Part shown: piece by piece, positions 1 to 5,555 of the stretch
Layout: every line of letters begins with the position of its first letter
How positions within the stretch are numbered: the first letter of the stretch is position 1
Assembly: GCA_011051425.1 (NCBI GenBank)
Contig: DRLF01000345.1
Location: forward strand, 1 to 5,555
DNA length: 5,555 nt
Direction of reading: 5' to 3'
DNA from: Thiolapillus brandeum
GTDB lineage: Bacteria; Pseudomonadota; Gammaproteobacteria; Chromatiales; Chromatiaceae
The notes under the pieces: generated by a model
What the model was told of the DNA's origin: nothing
The model's database searches: none
Seen by the model: only the letters and a program-made list of their open reading frames with translations
Position numbers and translations under genes: made by a program

Positions 1-309
1 CAACGGTGCAGCGGTTTCTGCGGTGCGTTCTGCGATGGACACACCCTCGCGGCTGAACCAGGTGCGCAGGTTGTGACGCCGGTTAGGGGCTTGCAGTTTT
101 CCATCGGCAGTTTTCGACAGGCGGTATTCACGCTGTGCCAGGTTTTTCTGCACCTGGGCGAACCAGCCGCCGCCCGCACCGGGAATGGCTTTGGCAGCCT
201 GTCCGGCTTCGGCATCTGTAGGCTCAGGCGCCTGGGATGGGGTAGCGGCAGACAATGCCGCAGATGAGGACAGAAGGATAACGAAGAAAAAAGGAGGCAG
301 ATATCGCAT
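1..309 (-). CDS. Secreted protein, N-terminal fragment (FG-GAP/VCBS-like N terminus), cut by window edge
   Basis: An open frame of 103 codons begins at ATG 307-309 and runs off the left edge with no stop, so only the N terminus is visible. Residues 1-22 are a typical Sec signal peptide: an Arg at position 2, a hydrophobic core FFFVILL, then small residues with a likely cut near LSA-A or SAA-T. Next comes a Pro/Ala/Glu-rich linker (about 23-48), then WFAQVQKNLAQREYRLS (49-65) and LQAPNRRHNLRTWF (72-85). From memory, the pattern W-x2-VQ-x3-EY...QAPNR-x-HNLR is found at the N terminus of large secreted proteins with FG-GAP/integrin-alpha-like beta-propeller repeats. The repeats would lie outside the window. 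The start is supported by GGAG six bases upstream. The gene is divergent from argD. Export is fairly secure; the FG-GAP assignment is tentative, and no molecular function can be given. Confidence 0.75.
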   Translation of the reverse strand, partial: MRYLPPFFFVILLSSSAALSAATPSQAPEPTDAEAGQAAKAIPGAGGGWFAQVQKNLAQREYRLSKTADGKLQAPNRRHNLRTWFSREGVSIAERTAETAAPL

Positions 310-315
310 TGTTAT

Positions 316-319
316 CTCC
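316..319 (-). promoter_or_regulatory. Ribosome binding site of the secreted-protein gene
   Basis: Read on the minus strand, GGAG (within GGAGAT) ends six bases before the ATG at 309. This is a normal Shine-Dalgarno distance. It fixes the start of an otherwise short, edge-truncated frame and supports its being a real gene. Confidence 0.65.
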
Positions 320-408
320 ATAATTAATGCTTTGAAGCCGCATCCAAACCATCATCCTGCTTTGCGGCAGCTTTTTACGCCCTAACCTATTAGACGATTT
401 AATGAATA

Positions 409-437
409 ATTATAATTTTTCTATATCACTCTCTAAC
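409..437 (-). promoter_or_regulatory. Candidate sigma70 promoter toward the secreted-protein gene (perfect -10)
   Basis: On the minus strand, TATAAT at 409-414 is a perfect -10 box. The hexamer 17 bases upstream is GTTAGA (432-437), which matches TTGACA at only three positions. The predicted start near 402 gives a 5' untranslated region of about 93 bases. The surrounding DNA is very AT-rich, so -10-like boxes arise easily. TATAAT also occurs on the plus strand at 411-416, so direction is not certain. Confidence 0.3.
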
Positions 438-465
438 GTATAGTTAACAATATTCCATATGTCAA
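437..465 (-). promoter_or_regulatory. Candidate sigma70 promoter toward the secreted-protein gene (perfect -35)
   Basis: On the minus strand, a perfect -35 box TTGACA (460-465) is followed after exactly 17 bases by TATACG (437-442). That box keeps the first four bases of the -10 consensus but lacks the conserved final T. Transcription would start near 430, about 120 bases before the ATG at 309. It competes with the second candidate 25 bases further downstream. Either or both could be used. Confidence 0.4.
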
Positions 466-548
466 ATTTTCCTGTTGCTCCTGACGGCCCCGCAAGAAGG
501 CAAGATTCGCCTTGAAAAAGACCCGGTTTTTATGTAGTGTCCGTCCTT

Positions 549-577
549 TGCTTTTGGACATTGGGGTTCACAAAGCA
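549..577 (+). other. Leader hairpin directly upstream of the terminator stem
   Basis: TGCTTT (549-554) pairs with AAAGCA (572-577). After a single bulged C at 571 the stem continues with TGGAC (555-559) against GTTCA (566-570), including one G-U pair, and closes a six-base loop at 560-565. This makes 11 pairs in all. It ends two bases before the first stem base of the next hairpin, so the two could stack. It is a hand fold; no energy was computed. Confidence 0.5.
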
Positions 578-578
578 C

Positions 579-613
579 AGGTGGCCACCGTTTCGGGGCT
601 GCCTTTTGTTTTT
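579..613 (+). terminator. Rho-independent terminator in the argD leader
   Basis: The left arm 579-590 and right arm 594-604 form A579-T604, G580-C603, G581-C602, two wobble pairs (582-601, 583-600), G584-C599, C585-G598, C586-G597, a bulged A587, then C588-G596, C589-G595 and G590-C594, with a TTT loop. TTTTGTTTTT at 604-613 follows at once, giving the classic GC stem plus U tract on the plus strand. The minus strand lacks a T tract, so it is directional. No plus-strand gene lies upstream in the 270 bases before it. It therefore probably acts on the argD leader transcript or on a small RNA. Confidence 0.65.
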
Positions 614-634
614 AGGGGTTTGCGGAACAACCGC
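614..634 (+). promoter_or_regulatory. Unusual argD ribosome binding site: AGGGG separated from the ATG by a mini-hairpin
   Basis: AGGGG (614-618) is the best Shine-Dalgarno match before argD but lies 17 bases from the ATG at 636. Between them GCGG (622-625) and CCGC (631-634) can form a four-pair GC stem with loop AACAA. If this 13-base hairpin folds, the effective spacing becomes about four bases. The alternative, GGA at 624-626 with nine-base spacing, is weaker and would be buried in that stem. Confidence 0.35.
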
Positions 635-635
635 C

Positions 636-1820
636 ATGAAGAATGTATTGATGAACACTTACAACCGTCTTCCGGTCACTTTCGTCAGGGGCGAAGGTGT
701 CTACCTGCATGACGACCAGGGAAAAACCTATCTCGATGCCATCTCCGGTATCGCCGTCTGTGGTCTCGGCCACGCCCATCCGGAAGTGAGCCGCGCCATC
801 TGCGAACAGGCAGGCGCCCTGGTGCATACCTCCAACCTGTATGGCATCGCCCATCAGCAGGAACTGGGTGAAAAGCTGGTGGAGCTGTCCGGCATGGAAA
901 AGGTGTTCTTCGCCAATTCCGGAGCCGAAGCCAACGAAGCGGCCATCAAGCTGGCGCGCCTGCACGGACACAAGCAGGGGAGGATCGACAATCCGGTGAT
1001 CCTCGTCATGGAAGAAAGCTTCCACGGCCGTACGCTGGCCACGCTGACCGCCACGGGAAACCGCAAGGTCCAGGCCGGCTTCGAGCCCCTGGTACAGGGC
1101 TTTGCCCGGGTGCCTTACGGTGATCTGGACGCCCTGAAAACCGCTGCCGACAATCTCAAGGGCATCGTCGCCGTGCTGGTGGAGCCGGTGCAGGGCGAAG
1201 GCGGCATCAACATTCCCCCGGACGGCTACCTGCCCGGCATTCGCGAACTCTGCGACCGGCACGACTGGCTGATGATGCTGGACGAGATCCAGACCGGCAT
1301 GGGCCGCACCGGCAAACCTTTTGCTTTTCAACACCATGAGCTGACACCGGACGTCATGACCCTGGCCAAGGCCCTGGGTAACGGCGTACCCATCGGCGCC
1401 TGCCTGGCCAACGGCAAGGCTGCCGATCTGTTCGCCCCCGGCAATCACGGCTCCACCTTTGGCGGCAACCCCCTGGCCTGTGCCGCCGGGCTGGCCGTGG
1501 TGGAACAGCTCACCACCAACAGGCTCTGGGAACAGGCCGCCAGCAAGGGCGCAGCGCTTGCCAGCGGGCTGGCGCAGAAGCTCGACGGCGTGGAAGGCTT
1601 CGTGGAAATCCGCTCCCTGGGGCTGATGCTGGGTATACAGCTGGACCGCCCCTGCGCGGAGCTGGTCGGCCTGGCGCTGGAGAAGGGCCTGCTGATCAAT
1701 GTCACCGCCGATTCCGTGGTGCGTCTGCTGCCGCCCCTGATCATCAGCGATGAACAGATCGGGCAGCTGACAGACGAGCTGTCCGGCCTGATCACCGGGT
1801 TCCTGGAGTCCGCATCATGA
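636..1820 (+). CDS. argD: Acetylornithine aminotransferase ArgD
   Basis: This cytoplasmic PLP enzyme transfers an amino group from glutamate to N-acetylglutamate 5-semialdehyde, making N-acetylornithine. Many ArgD enzymes also act as succinyldiaminopimelate aminotransferase in lysine synthesis. The 394 residues are close to the usual length of about 400. Class III aminotransferase marks appear in order: NTYNRLPV (7-14), [15 protein letters not shown] (94-108; phosphate contacts), FHGRT (129-133), EPVQGEGG (183-190), LDEIQTG (215-221, Asp216 on the pyridine nitrogen), Schiff-base Lys245 in [20 protein letters not shown] (272-282) and RLLPPL (363-368). ATG 636 is preferred because it gives the family-typical N terminus. 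A GTG at 537 would run through the leader hairpins, and ATG 651 has no ribosome binding site. The gene overlaps argF by four bases. A leader terminator at 579-613 suggests control before the gene. No convincing paired ARG boxes were seen. Confidence 0.96.
   Translation: MKNVLMNTYNRLPVTFVRGEGVYLHDDQGKTYLDAISGIAVCGLGHAHPEVSRAICEQAGALVHTSNLYGIAHQQELGEKLVELSGMEKVFFANSGAEANEAAIKLARLHGHKQGRIDNPVILVMEESFHGRTLATLTATGNRKVQAGFEPLVQGFARVPYGDLDALKTAADNLKGIVAVLVEPVQGEGGINIPPDGYLPGIRELCDRHDWLMMLDEIQTGMGRTGKPFAFQHHELTPDVMTLAKALGNGVPIGACLANGKAADLFAPGNHGSTFGGNPLACAAGLAVVEQLTTNRLWEQAASKGAALASGLAQKLDGVEGFVEIRSLGLMLGIQLDRPCAELVGLALEKGLLINVTADSVVRLLPPLIISDEQIGQLTDELSGLITGFLESAS
1805..1808 (+). promoter_or_regulatory. 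argF ribosome binding site inside the end of argD
   Basis: GGAG lies eight bases before the argF ATG at 1817, within the last argD codons. Together with the ATGA stop/start overlap it points to direct or coupled translation of argF on the argDF message. Confidence 0.6.
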
Positions 1821-2716
1821 CACAGCATTTTCTGAGCCTGCTGGACCTGTCACCCGAAGAATTCCGCGGCATCATCCGGCGTGCCGGTGAACTGAAGCAA
1901 CTGCAGCACCGGGGAGAGATCGTGGAAACCCTGAAGCACAGGGTGCTGGGCATGATTTTCGAGAAATCCTCCACGCGCACCCGGGTCTCGTTCGAGGCGG
2001 GCATGACCCAGCTGGGCGGCGCCGCCATGTTTCTGTCTCCCAACGACACCCAGCTGGGCCGCGGCGAGCCCATCGAGGACACCGCCAGGGTATTGTCACG
2101 CATGGTGGACTGCGTGATGATCCGCACCTTCGAACATGAAAAGGTCCAGCGTTTCGCCGAATATTCACAGGTGCCTGTCATCAACGGGCTGACCGATCTG
2201 GTACATCCCTGCCAGCTGCTGGCGGACATGCAGACCTGGTTCGAGCACCGTGGCGACATTCAGGGCAAAACCGTTGCCTGGATCGGTGACGGCAACAACA
2301 TGTGCCACTCCTATATCAATGCCGCCCGCCAGCTGGATTTCCGGCTGCATATCGCCTGCCCCGAGGGATACGATCCCGATCCCCAGGTCCTGGACCCGGC
2401 CGCTGACCGCTGCACCATTTTTCGCGACCCCCTGCAGGCCGCAACCGGTGCCGACCTCATCGTCACCGACGTCTGGGCGAGCATGGGACAGGAAGAAGAA
2501 CAGAAGCAGCGGGAGAAGGATTTTGCAGGTTATGAAGTGACCGCCGCGCTCATGGCACAGGCAGCGCCGGATGCGCTGTTCATGCACTGCCTGCCGGCCC
2601 ATCGCGGCGAGGAAGTGGCTGCGGAAGTCATCGACGCCGAGGATTCCGTGGTCTGGGAAGAAGCGGAAAACCGCCTCCACGCCCAGAAAGCCCTGCTGGA
2701 ATTTCTGCTGACCTGA
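1817..2716 (+). CDS. argF: Ornithine carbamoyltransferase ArgF
   Basis: This cytoplasmic enzyme condenses carbamoyl phosphate with ornithine to give citrulline and phosphate, the sixth step of arginine synthesis; it normally works as a trimer. At 299 residues it has the short, usual length of the anabolic form. Visible landmarks are the carbamoyl-phosphate loop SSTRTR (51-56), HPCQ (130-133), the second-domain nucleotide-fold-like turn WIGDGNN (155-161), the ornithine-binding SMG loop in DVWASMG (218-224), and [10 protein letters not shown] (257-266) with the family's catalytic Cys258. All key residues are intact. The start overlaps the argD stop (ATGA), and GGAG lies eight bases upstream, so it is very likely co-transcribed with argD. 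A catabolic ArcB is less likely given the argD partner and the absence of arcA or arcC. Confidence 0.96.
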   Translation: MTQHFLSLLDLSPEEFRGIIRRAGELKQLQHRGEIVETLKHRVLGMIFEKSSTRTRVSFEAGMTQLGGAAMFLSPNDTQLGRGEPIEDTARVLSRMVDCVMIRTFEHEKVQRFAEYSQVPVINGLTDLVHPCQLLADMQTWFEHRGDIQGKTVAWIGDGNNMCHSYINAARQLDFRLHIACPEGYDPDPQVLDPAADRCTIFRDPLQAATGADLIVTDVWASMGQEEEQKQREKDFAGYEVTAALMAQAAPDALFMHCLPAHRGEEVAAEVIDAEDSVVWEEAENRLHAQKALLEFLLT

Positions 2717-2736
2717 AACCTGCTTGCAAGTACAAT
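2708..2736 (+). promoter_or_regulatory. Candidate sigma70 promoter of the SH3-domain gene
   Basis: CTGACC (2708-2713, four of six matches to TTGACA) lies 17 bases before TACAAT (2731-2736, five of six matches to TATAAT), followed by a GC-rich stretch. The predicted start near 2743 leaves a leader of about 25 bases before ATG 2769. The -35 box overlaps the last codons of argF. This would let the gene be expressed apart from argDF. Confidence 0.45.
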
Positions 2737-2768
2737 AGGCCCCACTGCTTTTCGGATCGCTCACCGTC

Positions 2769-3449
2769 ATGGACTTCAAAATAACCAAAATTCTCCTGTT
2801 GCTCTTTCTGCTGTGGGTGGCGGTTTCCGCCCAGGCGGAAACCCGCTATGTCACTGACCAGGCGAAAATCACCATGCGCAGCGGGGAAAGCGCCAAGCAC
2901 CGCATCGTAAGAATGCTTCCTTCCGGCACCGCCGTCACCGTACTGAGCACCAACAGCGCCAGCGGTTACAGCAGGATCCGCCTGGCGGATGGAAAAACCG
3001 GCTATGTACTGACCCGTCAGTTGCTTACCCAGCCCGTGGCGCGCGACCGCATCATCAAGCTGGAAGCCCGCATCAAGGAACTGGAAGCCTCCCCCGGGGA
3101 GCTGAGCAGCAAGCTGGCCAAGCTTTCGCGCGAACATGACGCCCTGAAGCAGGCACATGCAGCACTGCAATCAGAGAAAGACGCCATACAGTCTGAACTG
3201 GAAGAGCTGAAACGCACCTCGGCCAACGCGGTACAGATTGCCCAGGAACGCAAGACCCTGCGCAAACAGGTCGCTACCATGAGCCGGGATCTGGCGAATC
3301 AGGAACAGGAAATCCTCGAACTGAAAAACAACTCTACCCAGCGCTGGTTTCTTATCGGCGGCGGCGTTCTGTTCGGTGGCATACTTCTCGGACTGGTGCT
3401 GCCGCACCTCAGAGTGAAGAAACGCAAGGATTCCTGGGGCTCCCTGTAA
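2769..3449 (+). CDS. Membrane-anchored SH3 (SH3b) domain coiled-coil protein, YgiM/TIGR04211 type
   Basis: The 226-residue protein has the layout of the gammaproteobacterial YgiM-like SH3 family. A signal peptide (1-23) has core ILLLLFLLWVAV and a likely cut after AQA. A bacterial SH3 domain follows at about 24-88, with TMRSGES near its start, a GTAV turn and YSRIRLADGKTGYV near its end. A long charged coiled coil spans about 92-186 (KLEARIKELEA, SELEELKR, EQEILELK). One transmembrane helix lies at about 193-213 (WFLIGGGVLFGGILLGLVLPH), with a basic cytoplasmic tail VKKRK. The SH3 domain would sit in the periplasm on a stalk. A role in envelope or peptidoglycan biology is suggested for such domains, but no specific function is established here. 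It starts 52 bases after argF with only a weak GGA at 2754-2756, and has a candidate promoter of its own. Tandem stops TAA TAG end it. Confidence 0.88.
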   Translation: MDFKITKILLLLFLLWVAVSAQAETRYVTDQAKITMRSGESAKHRIVRMLPSGTAVTVLSTNSASGYSRIRLADGKTGYVLTRQLLTQPVARDRIIKLEARIKELEASPGELSSKLAKLSREHDALKQAHAALQSEKDAIQSELEELKRTSANAVQIAQERKTLRKQVATMSRDLANQEQEILELKNNSTQRWFLIGGGVLFGGILLGLVLPHLRVKKRKDSWGSL

Positions 3450-3499
3450 TAGGATCCTCCCGCTCCCGACCGGTCATCATCACCGCTGTCCGCGGAGGT
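3450..3499. other. Convergent intergenic gap with weak dyad symmetry, no canonical terminator
   Basis: Fifty bases separate two converging genes. CCTCC-C-GC (3456-3463) can pair with GCGGAGG (3492-3498) around one bulged C, and inside it CGGT (3471-3474) can pair with ACCG (3482-3485). Neither strand shows a T tract. It could be a weak bidirectional fold, but no rho-independent terminator can be called. Confidence 0.3.
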
Positions 3500-4021
3500 C
3501 TATTCTGAAGGCAGCGCCTCCACGGTAAAGCGCAGATCATAGACAGACCCTTTGCTGCGCAGTTTGCGCAACTGCAGCACATGACTGTCCACTCGCCATT
3601 CCCCGTCCACCGGTGCCATGATGGCCTGGTACATATCCTTCGTAATGCCCGCACCCAGGGTCTTCTCCAGCAACACGTCCACATAGCGCGAGAATACCTT
3701 GAGCACCCCCTGGGGCTGCCGGTCCGAGCGCATGCGCAGTTCCAGAATCTGCTTTCGCGGCCGCGTCTCACTGCCGAGCACACGATACTGCAGGTCGCTG
3801 GCGGCCGCTGGCTCACCCTGGGGCAGCTTCTTGCGCGTGCTTCCGCAACTCCACTCGCCACTTCCCTGCTCACGGTATTTGTCAGATCCCGGAATGCCCA
3901 GATCCTTCATGTAAGCGCACAACACCTGCGGCGTCTTGCCCAGAAAAGGCTCGGCCGCAAGAGAGACTGAGCCTGACATTAGCAGAGCGCCGAGAATTCC
4001 GGTGAGTATGACCTTTTTCAT
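3500..4021 (-). CDS. Exported protein of unknown function with two cysteines
   Basis: I do not recognise this protein. The chosen start gives 173 residues. Residues 1 to about 22 form a signal peptide (MKKVILTGILGALLMSG, then SVSLA-A as the likely cut), so the mature protein is probably periplasmic, about 150 residues. It has just two cysteines, Cys35 in QVLCAYMKDLGIPG and Cys59 in GEWSCGS, which could form a disulfide. The middle (LQYRVLGSE, KQILELRMRS) and end (WRVDSHVLQLRKLR, VYDLRFTVEAL) look beta-rich. No lipobox, membrane helix after the signal, or catalytic motif was seen. An ATG six bases further upstream (4027) is possible but sits only one base from the ribosome binding site, so ATG 4021 is preferred. 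It follows ilvD in the same direction by 19 bases and is probably co-transcribed. No link to branched-chain amino acid synthesis is implied by its sequence. Confidence 0.8.
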   Translation of the reverse strand: MKKVILTGILGALLMSGSVSLAAEPFLGKTPQVLCAYMKDLGIPGSDKYREQGSGEWSCGSTRKKLPQGEPAAASDLQYRVLGSETRPRKQILELRMRSDRQPQGVLKVFSRYVDVLLEKTLGAGITKDMYQAIMAPVDGEWRVDSHVLQLRKLRSKGSVYDLRFTVEALPSE

Positions 4022-4028
4022 TTTCATG

Positions 4029-4033
4029 CTCCC
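4029..4033 (-). promoter_or_regulatory. Ribosome binding site that decides the start of the exported-protein gene
   Basis: On the minus strand GGGAG lies seven bases before the ATG at 4021 but only one base before the in-frame ATG at 4027. The first distance is normal and the second is too short, so initiation at 4021 is favoured. The site sits in the short gap after the ilvD stop. Confidence 0.6.
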
Positions 4034-4040
4034 AGCTGAT

Positions 4041-5555
4041 TCAGCAGTTTTCTATCTGACTCACATCACGCACCGCGCCTCGCGCTGCATCTGTGGTCAT
4101 TGCGGCATAGGCGCGCAGCGCCGGTGATACGACACGTTCACGGGCAACCGGTTTCCACGGCTGCTCACTCAGTTCCATGGCATTGCGGCGTTGTGCAAGT
4201 TCCTCGTCGCTGATGGCAATACGGATGCTCCGGCCCGGAATATCGATTTCGATGGTATCGCCCTCCTCCACCAGGCCGATGTTGCCCTTGCCGGCGGCTT
4301 CCGGGGAGACGTGGCCGATGGACAGGCCGGAAGTGCCACCGGAAAAACGCCCGTCCGTAATCAGTGCGCATTCCTTGCCCAGCCCCTTCGATTTGAGGTA
4401 GCTGGTGGGATAGAGCATTTCCTGCATGCCCGGTCCGCCCTTGGGGCCTTCGTAGCGGATGATGAGCACATCTCCCGGCTTTATCTTGTCTTCCAGAATG
4501 GCGGCCACGGCATCGTCCTGGCTCTCGAACACCCGTGCAGGGCCGCTGAACTTCAGAATGGATTCATCCACACCTGCTGTTTTGACGATACAACCGTTTT
4601 CGGCCAGGTTGCCGTACAGCACGGCCAGCCCGCCATCCTGACTGTAGGCATGGGCCTTGTCCCTGATACAGCCGCTTTCACGATCCAGATCCAGGTCGGG
4701 ATAGCGCTTGTTCTGGCTGAAGGCCTCCTGACTGGGCACACCACCGGGCGCTGCGCGGTAGAAATCCTTGCGCTTCTGGTCGTCGGTATAGCGCACATCC
4801 CACAGAGCCAGGGCTTCGGCCATGGTGCGGGCATGCACCGTGGGCAGATCATGATGCAGCAGGCCCGCCCGGTCTAGCTCGCCAAGAATGCCGAACACGC
4901 CGCCGGCGCGATGCACGTCTTCCATGTGATAGGTCTGGATGGAAGGCGCCACCTTGCACAAATGAGGCACCTTGCGCGACATGCGGTCGATATCTTCCAT
5001 GGTGAAATCAACGCCGGCTTCGGATGCTGCGGCCAGCAGGTGCAATACGGTGTTGGTGGAACCGCCCATGGCGATATCCAGCGCCATGGCATTTTCGAAG
5101 GCTTCGAAAGCCGCAATGGAACGTGGCAGCACCGATTCATCGTCCTGCTCGTAGTAGCGCCGCGCCAGGCCCACGACAATGCTCCCCGCTTCCAGGAACA
5201 GGCGCTTGCGGTCGGCGTGGGTGGCCACCAGGGAGCCGTTGCCCGGCAATGACAGTCCCAGCGCCTCGGTAAGGCAGTTCATGGAGTTGGCGGTAAACAT
5301 ACCGGAGCAGGAACCGCAGGTGGGACAGGCGGAGCGTTCCACCGCCATCACATCCTCGTCGCTCTCCTTGTCATCCGCCGCCATGACCATGGCGTCCACC
5401 AGGTCCAGGTGCAGTTCCTTTTCATGCACCACGGCTTTGCCCGCTTCCATGGGGCCACCGGAGACGAAAACGGTGGGAATATTCAGGCGCAGAGCGGCCA
5501 TGAGCATGCCCGGGGTGATCTTGTCGCAATTGGAGATACACACCAGCGCATCGGC
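4041..5555 (-). CDS. ilvD: Dihydroxy-acid dehydratase IlvD, 5' end beyond the window
   Basis: IlvD is an iron-sulfur dehydratase of the cytoplasm. It converts 2,3-dihydroxyisovalerate and 2,3-dihydroxy-3-methylvalerate to the keto acids that lead to valine (and leucine) and isoleucine. The frame stays open to the window edge, giving 504 visible residues starting [16 protein letters not shown]. By recall of the E. coli protein (616 aa), about 112 N-terminal residues are missing, including the first cluster cysteine. Visible cluster ligands are Cys10 (SNCDK) and Cys83 (CPTCGSCSG); their spacing of 73 matches E. coli Cys122 and Cys195. Asp11-Lys12 correspond to the metal and carbamylated-lysine site described in relatives. 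GGSTNT (164-169), [11 protein letters not shown] (367-377) and [10 protein letters not shown] (401-410), which carries the serine thought to act as base, are intact. The C terminus [19 protein letters not shown] is typical. The next gene follows closely in the same direction. Confidence 0.97.
   Translation of the reverse strand, partial: ADALVCISNCDKITPGMLMAALRLNIPTVFVSGGPMEAGKAVVHEKELHLDLVDAMVMAADDKESDEDVMAVERSACPTCGSCSGMFTANSMNCLTEALGLSLPGNGSLVATHADRKRLFLEAGSIVVGLARRYYEQDDESVLPRSIAAFEAFENAMALDIAMGGSTNTVLHLLAAASEAGVDFTMEDIDRMSRKVPHLCKVAPSIQTYHMEDVHRAGGVFGILGELDRAGLLHHDLPTVHARTMAEALALWDVRYTDDQKRKDFYRAAPGGVPSQEAFSQNKRYPDLDLDRESGCIRDKAHAYSQDGGLAVLYGNLAENGCIVKTAGVDESILKFSGPARVFESQDDAVAAILEDKIKPGDVLIIRYEGPKGGPGMQEMLYPTSYLKSKGLGKECALITDGRFSGGTSGLSIGHVSPEAAGKGNIGLVEEGDTIEIDIPGRSIRIAISDEELAQRRNAMELSEQPWKPVARERVVSPALRAYAAMTTDAARGAVRDVSQIENC

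Larger units (their letters stand above)
485..635 (+). promoter_or_regulatory. Candidate structured RNA leader of argDF (possible attenuator) or small RNA gene
   Basis: This stretch lies between the AT-rich divergent promoter region and argD and has no credible plus-strand protein. Folded by hand, it contains AAGGC/GCCTT (497-501 with 509-513), an 11-pair hairpin at 549-577, and directly after it a terminator hairpin at 579-604 with a T tract to 613. The segment 485-492 (CGGCCCCG) can pair over eight positions, one of them G-U, with 594-601 (CGGGGCTG). That would break the terminator, as an antiterminator does. TGTCC (538-542) can also pair with GGACA (556-560), which would compete with the 549-577 hairpin. 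No leader ORF with a clustered run of Arg codons and a stop is evident. I do not recognise a known riboswitch class. An alternative is a stand-alone small RNA of roughly 65-160 nt ending near 613. Confidence 0.4.

Noticed and set aside
337..376. Plus-strand hairpin CTGC/GCAG (357-360 with 367-370) followed by CTTTTTA
   Set aside because: The stem is only four pairs (or a five-pair alternative, 337-341 with 364-368, around a 22-base loop), the T run is short, and no plus-strand gene precedes it. It lies in the 5' untranslated region of the minus-strand gene.
399..417. ARG-box-like half site TGAAT at 403-407 in the argD upstream region
   Set aside because: The second half expected at 412-416 is ATAAT and matches ATTCA at only the first two bases. 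No second box lies at the usual three-base spacing, so an ArgR operator cannot be called.
580..589. Perfect 10-base palindrome GGTGGCCACC as a possible operator
   Set aside because: It is fully accounted for as the left arm of the terminator hairpin; no second copy occurs nearby to suggest a repressor site.
537..635. Extension of argD to a GTG at 537, giving 427 residues
   Set aside because: The added residues do not resemble any ArgD N terminus, they cross the terminator and hairpin region, and the protein from 636 already has normal family length.
612..1448. Minus-strand open frame of 278 codons antisense to argD
   Set aside because: It is a shadow of a GC-rich coding gene; argD on the plus strand is unmistakable, and the antisense product shows only low-complexity His/Gln/Gly-rich sequence with no domain.
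3409..3873. Minus-strand open frame of 154 codons overlapping the exported-protein gene
   Set aside because: It is Arg/Cys/Trp-rich as expected for an out-of-frame reading. The overlapping frame has a signal peptide and a well-placed ribosome binding site.
4035..4045. Palindrome GCTGATTCAGC at the ilvD stop
   Set aside because: With a single central base it cannot fold into a useful RNA hairpin; it has no T tract and is best treated as chance.
4191..4877. Plus-strand open frame of 228 codons opposite ilvD
   Set aside because: It lies wholly within the strongly conserved ilvD gene and shows no recognisable domain or promoter context.

Overview
The window looks like ordinary chromosome of a gammaproteobacterium. 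The coding DNA is GC-rich, and the IlvD, ArgD and ArgF sequences agree closely with what I recall of gammaproteobacterial proteins. The argD-argF pair followed by a membrane-anchored SH3 protein also fits that class. The genus cannot be read from the sequence. A free-living Chromatiales-like or sulfur-oxidiser lineage is only a guess. No mobile element, CRISPR array, tRNA or rRNA was found.

Layout: (1) 1-309, minus strand: the N-terminal part of a secreted protein, cut by the window edge, with an N-terminal motif like FG-GAP repeat proteins. (2) 310-635: a 326-base divergent intergenic region. Its AT-rich core (about 395-470) holds candidate promoters. Its argD-proximal part (485-635) encodes what looks like a structured RNA leader with a rho-independent terminator just before argD. 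(3) 636-2716, plus strand: argD and argF, overlapping by 4 bases (ATGA), two steps of arginine synthesis. (4) 2769-3449, plus strand: a YgiM/TIGR04211-type protein with signal peptide, SH3b domain, coiled coil and C-terminal membrane anchor, probably with its own promoter. (5) 3450-3499: a short convergent gap with no clear terminator. (6) 3500-4021, minus strand: an unrecognised exported protein of about 173 aa, 19 bases downstream of (7) ilvD, minus strand, 4041-5555, whose 5' end lies beyond the window.

ArgD makes N-acetylornithine from N-acetylglutamate semialdehyde, and ArgF converts ornithine to citrulline. IlvD makes the 2-keto acid precursors of valine and isoleucine in a separate, convergent unit.

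The most unusual signal is in the argD leader. Two adjacent hairpins (549-577 and 579-604) are followed by a T tract at 604-613, only 22 bases before the argD start, with no plus-strand gene upstream to terminate. A segment at 485-492 can pair with the 3' arm of the terminator. This is consistent with conditional termination (an attenuator or riboswitch-like element) controlling argDF, or with a small RNA gene ending there. It is inferred from hand-folding only.
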